From Betaproteobacteria bacterium (GTDB taxonomy: Bacteria > Pseudomonadota > Gammaproteobacteria > Burkholderiales > Burkholderiaceae_F), in NCBI GenBank assembly GCA_005882215.1, contig VBCK01000119.1, positions 1 through 47,789 of the forward strand: DNA of 47,789 bases, in the 5' to 3' direction. Positions 26,907 through 34,533 of this stretch are shown in pieces. The notes under the pieces are model-generated. The model had not been told where the DNA came from. It ran no database searches and saw nothing but the letters and a program-made list of their open reading frames with translations. Numbering within the stretch: the stretch's first letter is position 1; each line of letters starts with the position of its first letter. Position numbers and translations under genes: made by a program.

Positions 26907-27992
26907 ATGATTCGAGAGTCAGGCATTGCCAGCAACACGTGGGACCTTGCGTCCGGACGGACGATGCTGGCTGCGCCGCTCCCGTTCCCGAGCGCCGACG
27001 GGCCCGGCCCGGCGGGCGACGGCGGCGCCGCGGGCCCCCACCAGCATCCAGAACCCCCGGCTGCGGGGCCGTGGCCCATGACGGCTGCCCTGATCGCGTC
27101 GCTGTGCGGGGTCGACGTGCTGGTCATTGCACTGCACGATGGGCTGGGATGGCGTGCAGGCTGGGTCGCCGCCGTCACGCTGGCCGTTGCGGCGATGGCC
27201 GGCCTGCTGCTGGCGCGCCGTCTGAATCGTCCGATCCGGGCGCTGTCCACGTGCGCGGAGCAGCTGGCGGTGCGCTATACCGGTCATGCGGTGGCTCGCG
27301 GCTCCAACGAGGTGCGGAACCTGGTGGCCTCGTTCGACGCGATGACCGGCGCGCTGCTGGCTCAGCTCGAGCGGGTCAAGGGGCTTCACCTGGAAGAGCT
27401 GCAGAACAGCCTGGAGCTGCAGCGCCGCTATGCGCTGATGCGCGTGCTGCGCAACTTGTCCACGGCGGCCCTGGAGTGCGAACACCTCGAACAGGTCCTG
27501 GAGCGGGCCGTGGAAGAACTGGGCGGCTACCTGGACTGGCCGATCGGGCGAGTGCTGATCGTCGGCGAGCCGGCCGAACGGTCGCACTGGTTTGTCGCCG
27601 AACCCGAGCGCTTTGCCGCGTTCGTGTCCGCCAGCGAGGGCCTGGGCGCGGAGCACTGCGAGCACGGTCTGATCGAGCTGGCCGGCGCCACCGGGATGCC
27701 GCACTGGGTGACGGACCTGGAGCGCCTCGGGGAGTGGCGGCGCCGCGACGTTGCGGTTCAAAGTGGACTGAAGAGCGGTTTCGCGATCCCGATTCCCGGC
27801 GACGGCTCGACTCATGCTTTCCTCGAATTCTTCTCGGACCACCGCGTCGAGGCATCGGCCGAAATGATCGAGCTGGTCGATGCGATTCACACCGAGCTGT
27901 GGCAGGCGGGGCAGTGGCGTCGCGATCGACTGCGCCGGCGCGAAGCGGCAGTGCGGCCGGTGTTGCAGGCACTGGGAGCCCCCGGTCAATGA
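26907..27992 (+). CDS. HAMP-GAF membrane sensor protein without output domain
   Basis: The 361-residue product has a Gly/Pro-rich N-terminus, two hydrophobic segments at about residues 59-76 and 82-103 (AALIASLCGVDVLVIAL, GWVAAVTLAVAAMAGLLLA), a HAMP-like stretch (RRLNRPIRALSTCAEQLAVR), a coiled coil and a GAF domain. The GAF shows the pattern of GAF domains usually fused to GGDEF proteins: MPHWVTDLERLGEWRRRDVA, then GLKSGFAIPIPGDG and HAFLEFFSDHR. No kinase, cyclase or methyl-accepting domain follows. Its stop overlaps the next start as ATGA, so it probably acts with the cyclic di-GMP enzyme downstream. The start is uncertain: 26964 and 27078 are alternatives, and the Gly/Pro-rich part before the first membrane segment may be untranslated. 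Confidence 0.8.
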   Translation: MIRESGIASNTWDLASGRTMLAAPLPFPSADGPGPAGDGGAAGPHQHPEPPAAGPWPMTAALIASLCGVDVLVIALHDGLGWRAGWVAAVTLAVAAMAGLLLARRLNRPIRALSTCAEQLAVRYTGHAVARGSNEVRNLVASFDAMTGALLAQLERVKGLHLEELQNSLELQRRYALMRVLRNLSTAALECEHLEQVLERAVEELGGYLDWPIGRVLIVGEPAERSHWFVAEPERFAAFVSASEGLGAEHCEHGLIELAGATGMPHWVTDLERLGEWRRRDVAVQSGLKSGFAIPIPGDGSTHAFLEFFSDHRVEASAEMIELVDAIHTELWQAGQWRRDRLRRREAAVRPVLQALGAPGQ

Positions 27993-29845
27993 AGCCGGTC
28001 GAACCCGCAATCGCCCGGCTGGCCGCGTTGGCCCAGGAGCAGGAGGCGCCCAGACTCGATGAGGGCACGGTGCTGCTGGTCGACGACGACGGGATCGTCC
28101 GCATGCTGACCGCGGCCGGGCTGGCCGAGCGCGGATGGCGAGTGATCGAAGCCGATTGCGGCGCCCGCGCGCTGGAACTGTTCGAGCGGGAGCGGCCGCA
28201 GGTTATCGCGCTCGACGCGGTGATGCCGGACCCGGACGGCTTTGCGATCTGCGAACGCCTGCGCCGCCTGCCCGGGGGCGCGCACGTGCCCGTGGTGATG
28301 CTGACGGGCCTGGACGATGAACAATCGATCGGGCGGGCCTACGACGCGGGCGCCACCGACTTTTTCGTCAAGACCCCGGGGCGATGGACCTTGCTGTCGC
28401 AGCGGCTGCGCTACCTGACCCGGTCGTCGCGCGTGCGCGAGGAACTGGCCCGAAGCCAGGCCGAGCTGCTGAAGCTGGCCAATTTCGACGCCCTGACGGC
28501 ACTGCCGAACCGGCGTCATTTTCACGAGATCTTCGGCGACGAGCTGCAGCGCGCGCGAGCGCGCGACACGCGCCTGGGGCTGCTGCTGGTCGGAGTCAAC
28601 CGGTTCCGCCAGATCAACGATTCGCTCGGACCGCGCGCGGGCGACCAGCTGCTGCTGGAGATTTCGCGCCGGCTGATAGAGGCGCTGCGCCGCGACGACG
28701 CCACGAGCCGTCCCCGCGTGGTAGCGCGTGTGGGCGGCGACGAATTCGCGCTGCTGCTGCCGGACTTGAAGTCCGAGGCCGAGCTCGATCGGGTCGCAGC
28801 CCGGGCGCTGGACGTATTCCAGCAGCCGTTCCCGGTCGACGGCCAGGAGCTGTTCATTACCACCTCGATCGGTGCCGTGGTCTTCCCGGCCGACGGCGAT
28901 GAGGTCGATGCCCTGCTGGGCCGCTCCGATCTGGCGATGCGCGCGATCGAGGAGCAGGGCGGCAGCGGCTGCCTGCGCTACACGGAGCGGATGAACACCA
29001 CCCGGCGCGCGCACTGGAAGCTCGAGTCGGACCTGCACCGCGCGATCGGGCTGCAGCAGCTCAGGCTGCTGTACCAGCCGAAGATCGACGCCGCGACCGG
29101 CAGGATCGTCGGGGCCGAGGCCTTGATGCGCTGGCAGCGCGACGCAGAGCTCGTGTCGCCCGCGGTCTTCATCCCCGCGGCCGAAGACTCGGGCCTGATC
29201 GTTCCGATCACCGAATGGGCGCTGGGCGAAGCGTGCCGTCAGCTCGATGCCTGGCACCGGGCCGGACTGGGCCGGATCCCCGTTTCGGTGAACATCTCCG
29301 GGTTCCACCTGCAGCGCGGCAATCTGACCGCGCCGGTGAAGGCCTGCATGCAGGCGTTCGGGATCTCGCCGGGTTTGCTCGAGCTGGAGATCACCGAGAC
29401 GGCAATGATGAGGAATCTGGACGTCGTGCTGCCCCAGTTGCGGGCGCTGAAGGCGCTCGGCGTGGTGCTGTCGATCGACGACTTCGGAACCGGATACTCC
29501 TCGCTCGCTTATCTGAAGCGCTTGCCGATCGACATCCTGAAGATCGACCGCTCGTTCGTCGGCGAGCTGGAGACCAGTCGCGACAGCGCCGCCCTGGTGG
29601 CCGCGATCATGGCGATGGGGCAAGGGCTGAAGCTCGATGTCGTAGCCGAGGGCGTGGAGACGCCGGCCCAGATGCAGCGGCTGGCCGACCGCGGCTGCCG
29701 CTTCATGCAGGGTTTCCTGTTTTCGCGTCCGGTGCCGCCCGATCAGTTCGCGCAGCTGCTGGCACAGGGTTCGCGATCCGACTGGTGCGCGAGCGCGGGC
29801 CAGTGCCCGCCACCGGCCGACGGTGGCGAAGGGAGCGACCGGTGA
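27989..29845 (+). CDS. Response regulator REC-GGDEF-EAL cyclic di-GMP enzyme
   Basis: A 618-residue three-domain protein. The receiver (VLLVDDDGIVRMLTAAGLAE, phosphoacceptor in VIALDAVMPDPDG) controls a GGDEF domain with intact VGGDEFALLLPD but no RxxD inhibitory site before it (RPRVVARV in its place). The EAL domain has all core motifs: VGAEALMRW, VNISGFHLQ, LELEITETAMM, SIDDFGTGYSSLAYLKRLPI, ILKIDRSFV and VAEGVETPAQM. Both synthesis and hydrolysis of cyclic di-GMP are possible on motif grounds; the phosphodiesterase set looks the more complete. It is coupled by ATGA to the HAMP-GAF gene and by GTGA to the next diguanylate cyclase. Confidence 0.94.
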   Translation: MKPVEPAIARLAALAQEQEAPRLDEGTVLLVDDDGIVRMLTAAGLAERGWRVIEADCGARALELFERERPQVIALDAVMPDPDGFAICERLRRLPGGAHVPVVMLTGLDDEQSIGRAYDAGATDFFVKTPGRWTLLSQRLRYLTRSSRVREELARSQAELLKLANFDALTALPNRRHFHEIFGDELQRARARDTRLGLLLVGVNRFRQINDSLGPRAGDQLLLEISRRLIEALRRDDATSRPRVVARVGGDEFALLLPDLKSEAELDRVAARALDVFQQPFPVDGQELFITTSIGAVVFPADGDEVDALLGRSDLAMRAIEEQGGSGCLRYTERMNTTRRAHWKLESDLHRAIGLQQLRLLYQPKIDAATGRIVGAEALMRWQRDAELVSPAVFIPAAEDSGLIVPITEWALGEACRQLDAWHRAGLGRIPVSVNISGFHLQRGNLTAPVKACMQAFGISPGLLELEITETAMMRNLDVVLPQLRALKALGVVLSIDDFGTGYSSLAYLKRLPIDILKIDRSFVGELETSRDSAALVAAIMAMGQGLKLDVVAEGVETPAQMQRLADRGCRFMQGFLFSRPVPPDQFAQLLAQGSRSDWCASAGQCPPPADGGEGSDR

Positions 29846-31674
29846 AGCCGGACGAGCCCGGGACGCAGGCGCTGACCGACGCGGAGATCGCTCGCCGCGC
29901 GCTCAAGCTGTTGGCCGAGCGCAGAATCGTTCCGACGCCCGAGACCTTCGCCGACGCTTTCTGGGAAAGCGCGGATGCGGAACCGCGCGCCGTGGGGCCG
30001 GCCAGTGTGCTGAAGAACATGGGCGGCGACCTGGTCCGTCAGAGCCGGATGTCGCAGCAGGAAGTGGCGCAGATGCTGCAGGCCGCCCAAGGGCACCAGT
30101 GGGGCGCGGTGCGCGACGCGATCGACCGCGCGCTGCAGCGTCGGCCCGGCGCCGGCGCCGACGCCTGGCCGTCGATGGTGCTGGCCATCCTGAAGCAGTC
30201 CGATGCGCAGCATGCGAGCTGGACGCGCGCCCGCAAGCTCGATTCGATCGTTCGTGTGATCGAGGCCGCCGCCGATCCCTCGGTGGTACTGGACCGGCTG
30301 CGGCGCCTGGTCGAATCCTGGGGACCCGCAATGGGCCAGGTCCCGGGCGGGCAGGCTGCGGTCGCAGCCGTGGCCGAGCCCGCCGTGCCCCAGGAATCCG
30401 CGCCTGCTGCGGCCGAAGCGGCCGCGGCCTGTGACGTCCCCGAGCAGGACCCGAGCGGTGGGCTCGCAGCCGCTGCCGCGCAGGCCGAGGCCTGGAGGCG
30501 GCTTGCACTGCGCGGCCTGCGCGCGCTCGAGCAGGTATGCACCGGCGCCGAGTCGGTCCGGATGCAATTGCGCGAGTATCTGGCCCAGGCCGCCGAATCC
30601 GCCGCCCGCGCGGCGACCCGGCCGGAGCTGCCCCCGACCGAGTGGCTGCTGGCGATCGAGCGCGAAATCGCCGAGGAGCAGCGTGTTCGGGCCGGGCTGC
30701 AGCGGGTGCTCGGCCTGCTGTGCGACAACCTCGGGCGGCTGGCGCCGGACGAGGCGTGGCTGACCAGTCAACTGGAGCCGGTGCGAGCCTTGCTTGCAGG
30801 GCCGATCCGCTCCGGCCAGATCGCCGCAGCCGAGCACCGCTTGAGCGCGCTGATCGCGCAGCAGACGCAGGCTCGGCGCGGCCTGCAGGAAGCGAAGGTG
30901 GCGCTGACCCAGATGCTGGCGACCTTGCTGGAACGCATCGGCGCGATGGGCAACAGCGCGGACCGGTTCAAGGACCAGGTCGGCGGCTATCAGAGACAGC
31001 TGCAGCAGTCGCCGGATCCGGCGACGCTCGCGCGCATCGTGAACGGACTACTGACGGATGCGCAGTCGGTTCGCGAGCAGATCGAGACGTCCCGCACCGA
31101 GCTGGCCGAGGCGCGCAAGAAGGTAGGAGTCTACGAGGCACGGGTCTCGCAGCTCGAACAGCAGCTGAGCGAGGTCTCGACGCTGGTGCAGAAGGATCCG
31201 CTCACCAACGCGCTGAACCGGCGCGGCCTGGAACAGGCGTTCCGGGCCGAGAGCGCGCGCGCCTTGCGCTACGACTCGCCGTTGACGCTGGCCATGATGG
31301 ATCTGGACAACTTCAAGAGCGTCAACGACCGGCTGGGACACGTGGCCGGCGACCGGGCCCTGATTCACTTCGTGACGACGGTGCACGCGACGATGCGGCC
31401 GACCGACCTGACCGCTCGCTCCGGCGGCGAGGAGTTTGCCGTGCTGTTTCCGGCCTGCTCGGTGCAAGACGGGGTCGAAGCGATCGATCGGCTGCAGCGC
31501 GAGATGGCGCGTCGCCCGTTCCCGTACGAGCACGAGCGGCTGAGCCTGACCTTTTCCGCAGGTGTCACCCAGTGGCGCCCGGGCGAGACGCTCGAACAGC
31601 TGATGCAACGGGCCGACGCCAGCCTGTACCAAGCCAAAAAGTCCGGCAAGAACCGGGTGCTCAAGGCGCCGTGA
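29842..31674 (+). CDS. Diguanylate cyclase with long coiled-coil N-terminus
   Basis: A 610-residue soluble protein that ends in an active-type GGDEF domain: PLTNALNRRGLEQAFRAESA, LAMMDLDNFKSVNDRLGHVA, SGGEEFAVLFPA, and LYQAKKSGKNRV at the end. The RxxD product-inhibition site is present five residues before the motif (RPTDLTARSGGEEF). The first 100 residues (DAEIARRALKLLAERRIVPT, PETFADAFWESAD) resemble the N-terminal helical region of a common betaproteobacterial cyclase group, followed by an Ala-rich linker and a long coiled coil to about residue 450. The start is GTG at 29842 inside the upstream stop, with GGGAG before it. Confidence 0.92.
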   Translation: MKPDEPGTQALTDAEIARRALKLLAERRIVPTPETFADAFWESADAEPRAVGPASVLKNMGGDLVRQSRMSQQEVAQMLQAAQGHQWGAVRDAIDRALQRRPGAGADAWPSMVLAILKQSDAQHASWTRARKLDSIVRVIEAAADPSVVLDRLRRLVESWGPAMGQVPGGQAAVAAVAEPAVPQESAPAAAEAAAACDVPEQDPSGGLAAAAAQAEAWRRLALRGLRALEQVCTGAESVRMQLREYLAQAAESAARAATRPELPPTEWLLAIEREIAEEQRVRAGLQRVLGLLCDNLGRLAPDEAWLTSQLEPVRALLAGPIRSGQIAAAEHRLSALIAQQTQARRGLQEAKVALTQMLATLLERIGAMGNSADRFKDQVGGYQRQLQQSPDPATLARIVNGLLTDAQSVREQIETSRTELAEARKKVGVYEARVSQLEQQLSEVSTLVQKDPLTNALNRRGLEQAFRAESARALRYDSPLTLAMMDLDNFKSVNDRLGHVAGDRALIHFVTTVHATMRPTDLTARSGGEEFAVLFPACSVQDGVEAIDRLQREMARRPFPYEHERLSLTFSAGVTQWRPGETLEQLMQRADASLYQAKKSGKNRVLKAP

Positions 31675-31693
31675 GCGCACGCGCATGCCGGGC

Positions 31694-32329
31694 TCAGGCG
31701 AGGCCGTGCTTCACCGCGTAATGCACCAGCTCCGAGTTGTTGCCCATGCTCATCTTTTCCAGGATCCGCGCCCGGTAGACGCTGACCGTCTTCGGGCTCA
31801 AGGACAGCGCAGCGGCGATGTCCGACAGCCTCTGCCCCGAGGCGATCAGCTTCAGCACCTGAAATTCGCGGTCCGACAGCCGTTCGTGCGGCGGTCCATC
31901 CTCAGGCGCGGCGAGCTGGTCGATCAGCGCCTGCGCGATCACCGGTGTCACGTACTTGCGGCCGCCCGCGATCTGCTCGACCGCTTCCAGCAGCTTCTCC
32001 GGCGCGCTGGCCTTGTTCAGGTAGCCGCTGGCGCCCGCCTTGAAGGCGCGCACCGCGTATTGCTCTTCCGGGTACATGCTGACGATCAGCACCTTCAGCC
32101 GAGGGTACTCGCCGTGCAAGGCCTTCAGGATTTCGATGCCGTCCTTGCCCGGCAGCGACAGATCCATCACGAGCAGGTCGACGTCCTCGTGCTGGCGCAG
32201 TTGCGTCCGCAACTGGCCGTAGTCGGCCGCCTCGGACACGACCTTCAGCTCGGAGCGCTCGGTCAGGATCTCCACGATTCCGCGCCGAACGATCGCATGG
32301 TCGTCGATCACGATCACCCTCAGTGCCAT
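31694..32329 (-). CDS. NarL/FixJ-family response regulator
   Basis: A 211-residue transcription regulator. The receiver shows VIVIDDHAIVRRGIVEILTE, the phosphoacceptor in LLVMDLSLPGKDG, and GASGYLNKASAPEKLLEAVE. The LuxR-type helix-turn-helix at the C-terminus reads LSDREFQVLKLIASGQRLSD, IAAALSLSPKTVSVYRARIL. It lies 24 bases after the REC-HisKA_3 kinase gene on the same strand and is its likely partner. The nearest well-known relatives are UvrY/GacA-like regulators. Target genes cannot be told from the window. It converges with the diguanylate cyclase gene, with 19 bases between stops. Confidence 0.93.
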   Translation of the reverse strand: MALRVIVIDDHAIVRRGIVEILTERSELKVVSEAADYGQLRTQLRQHEDVDLLVMDLSLPGKDGIEILKALHGEYPRLKVLIVSMYPEEQYAVRAFKAGASGYLNKASAPEKLLEAVEQIAGGRKYVTPVIAQALIDQLAAPEDGPPHERLSDREFQVLKLIASGQRLSDIAAALSLSPKTVSVYRARILEKMSMGNNSELVHYAVKHGLA

Positions 32330-32353
32330 GGCCGGCCCCGCAGTGCTCCCACT

Positions 32354-33487
32354 TTACGCATCCTCGCTTCGTCCACCGTCAGCGGAGGCCGGCGCATCGC
32401 GCTGGACCGGGATCGAGAGCATCAGGCTGGCGCCGCCGTTGGGTGTGGAGCTGACCTCGGCCCACCCGCCGAGCCCGCGCGCCCGCTCGAGCAGCGCCCG
32501 CAGACCGAAACCCGGCGCGGTCCGCAGCAGCTCCGGATCGAATCCGACGCCGTCGTCGCTCACCTCGAGCGAAACCTCCTGCCCCGAGACGAACAGTTGA
32601 ACGGTGACCTGCTTCGCATGCGCATGCTTGGACACGTTGGCCAGCGCTTCCTGGGCGGCCCGGTACAGCGCCGCGGAGCCGTCGCCGGACAGCGGCACGT
32701 CGTCGCGGTTCGATTCGAAACGCGCCGGTATGCCCGTGCGCTCGGCGAACGAGCCCACCAGCCATTGCAGCGCGGCGACCAGACCGGCATCGAGCACCGG
32801 CGGTCGCAGCTTGTGCTGAATGCGATGGCTGGCAGCCACCAGCTGGCCGATCAGGTCCAGCATCAGCGGCACCCGCGGCGCGTCGACGCCGCGCTGCTGC
32901 AGCTGCCGGGCCAGCGCCACGGTCTCGAATCGCAGCGCCGTCAGCATCGAGCCGATGTCGTCGTGGATCTCGCCTGCGATGCGCCGTCTCTCTTCCTCCT
33001 TGGCCGACTCCAGGTGCTGCGCGAGTTCCCGCAGGCGCGCTTCGCTATCGGCCAGAGCGGCCGCGGCGGCGCGGCCTGCCCGGCGCTGCGCCGCCGCCTG
33101 CAGGCTGCGCATCAGCGCCGGTCCGACCCGGAACAGCCGCGACTTCAGGATGAAGTCATCCGCGCCCGCGTGCAGCGCAGCAACCGCCAGATCCTCCGAC
33201 ATCTCGCCCGACACGACCAGCACCGGCAGGTCGGGGTCGGCCGCCTTGGCCAGCTTCAGCGCCGCGAACGAATCGAAGCGCGGCATGTTGTGGTCGGTCA
33301 GCACCGCGTCAACCGGCCCGCGCTCGAGCGCCTCCCGCATGCTGGCTTCGTCCTCGACCCGCCTGGCCTGCAGCGGCGGGCCGTCACGGGCCAGCGTGGC
33401 CGTCAGCAGGTCGAAGTCGAGTTCCGAGTCCTCGACGATCAGCAGCCTGATCGGGGCAGCTTCGGCACCGGGAATTGGCAAGCTCAT
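32354..33487 (-). CDS. REC-HisKA_3 hybrid sensor kinase
   Basis: A 377-residue soluble protein with an N-terminal receiver domain (IRLLIVEDSELDFDLLTATL, phosphoacceptor in AVLTDHNMPRFDS, then LVVSGEMSE and DDFILKSRL). A NarX-type kinase core follows: the HisKA_3 box ERRRIAGEIHDDIGSMLTAL, then LYRAAQEALANVSKHAHAKQ, DDGVGFDPE and GFGLRALLERARGLGG. It has no membrane segment and no input domain other than the receiver, so it probably relays a phosphate from another kinase to the downstream NarL-type regulator, or is gated by that phosphorylation. It is divergent from the chemotaxis operon across a 185-base gap. Confidence 0.92.
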   Translation of the reverse strand: MSLPIPGAEAAPIRLLIVEDSELDFDLLTATLARDGPPLQARRVEDEASMREALERGPVDAVLTDHNMPRFDSFAALKLAKAADPDLPVLVVSGEMSEDLAVAALHAGADDFILKSRLFRVGPALMRSLQAAAQRRAGRAAAAALADSEARLRELAQHLESAKEEERRRIAGEIHDDIGSMLTALRFETVALARQLQQRGVDAPRVPLMLDLIGQLVAASHRIQHKLRPPVLDAGLVAALQWLVGSFAERTGIPARFESNRDDVPLSGDGSAALYRAAQEALANVSKHAHAKQVTVQLFVSGQEVSLEVSDDGVGFDPELLRTAPGFGLRALLERARGLGGWAEVSSTPNGGASLMLSIPVQRDAPASADGGRSEDA

Positions 33488-33672
33488 TGGTGCGAATTCT
33501 GGCGCATTTCGGGTTATCTGAGGACAGCAGGCTTCCCTGACACGGGACCGGCGTCACTGCTGCAATGCAGTCCCAAACTGCCCTCGCTTCGCCCGCTTTT
33601 TTCCGGAATTAGTGACAGCGACCGTCGCGGACACTAGCCGGGCGAGGTCCTTTCCCTCCAACCCAACAGACG

Positions 33673-34077
33673 ATGACATCCGACGCTGTCGACCTTCCAC
33701 GGCATGACCCGGCCGGCCTGGGTGCCGCCCACGAGTGTGCGCTGATCGAGGCCGATCTGGAGCGGCTGAAGTCGCTGATCAACGACGCGGGCGAGCGCCT
33801 GTTGATCAGCTTCAACCAGGTGGCAGCGGTGCTGCCGACGCTGGCCGCCAGCGAGACACAGCGATCGCAGGTGATCGAGGCGGTGCATTCCGCGGTCACC
33901 GCGCTGCAGTTCCAGGATATGGCGACCCAGCTGACCGGGCATGCGCAGCGGCGGTTGTCGGTACTCGAAGAGCGGCTGCGTTCGCTGTCGGATGAGGCCG
34001 CGCGCGGCCTGCACCTGGCCCATGCGCACCCGGTGCGGCAAGTGGAGATGTCGGCTGGTTCGATCGATCTTTTCTAG
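33673..34077 (+). CDS. Small CheZ-like helical protein, putative CheY phosphatase
   Basis: A 134-residue, almost wholly helical protein encoded 38 bases upstream of cheY. The core HSAVTALQFQDMATQLTGHA contains LQFQD plus DxxxQ (DMATQ), the arrangement of the CheZ catalytic aspartate and glutamine. It is much shorter than CheZ (about 214 residues) but also ends in an acidic, hydrophobic tail (AGSIDLF), comparable with the CheY-binding C-terminus of CheZ. The same kind of ending occurs in CheD of this operon (GGDVELF). No full-length cheZ is present here. The alternative is a chemotaxis-associated helical protein without enzyme activity. No clear ribosome binding site precedes the ATG. Confidence 0.65.
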   Translation: MTSDAVDLPRHDPAGLGAAHECALIEADLERLKSLINDAGERLLISFNQVAAVLPTLAASETQRSQVIEAVHSAVTALQFQDMATQLTGHAQRRLSVLEERLRSLSDEAARGLHLAHAHPVRQVEMSAGSIDLF

Positions 34078-34115
34078 GAACACCGGGCCGCGGCAGGCTC
34101 GGCAGGAGCAATGTC

Positions 34116-34478
34116 ATGCAATCGATTCTTGCGGTGGACGATTCGGCCTCGATGCGCCAGATGGTCTCCTTCACGCTGAAGGGGGCCGGCTATCACGTGA
34201 TCGAGGCGGCCGACGGGCAGGAAGCGTACGAGAAGGCCATGACGCAGAGCGTCGACCTGGTGCTGACGGACCAGAACATGCCGCGGATGGATGGCGTGAC
34301 GCTGGTGAAGAATCTGCGCGGCTTGCCGAGCTATACGTCGACCCCGATCCTGATTCTGACGACCGAGTCCGGCGATGACATGAAATCGAAGGGTCGCGCC
34401 GCCGGCGCGACCGGGTGGCTGGTCAAGCCGTTCGATCCGACCAAGCTGCTGGAAGTGATTCGAAAAGTGATCCGCTGA
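34116..34478 (+). CDS. cheY: Chemotaxis response regulator CheY
   Basis: A 120-residue single-domain receiver that, when phosphorylated by CheA, binds the flagellar switch. Key residues are visible: acidic pair in ILAVDDSASMRQMVSFTLKG, phosphoacceptor in LVLTDQNMPRMDGVTL, the threonine in ILILTTESGDD and the lysine in GWLVKPFDPTKLLEVIRKV. The length is that of a free-standing CheY. AGGAG lies 8 bases before the ATG. It is the second gene of the chemotaxis operon. Confidence 0.95.
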   Translation: MQSILAVDDSASMRQMVSFTLKGAGYHVIEAADGQEAYEKAMTQSVDLVLTDQNMPRMDGVTLVKNLRGLPSYTSTPILILTTESGDDMKSKGRAAGATGWLVKPFDPTKLLEVIRKVIR

Positions 34479-34533
34479 GCGGCGCGATCCGACACCACGA
34501 CAAGACGGCGAAGCGCGAGAAGGGGCATCCAGA

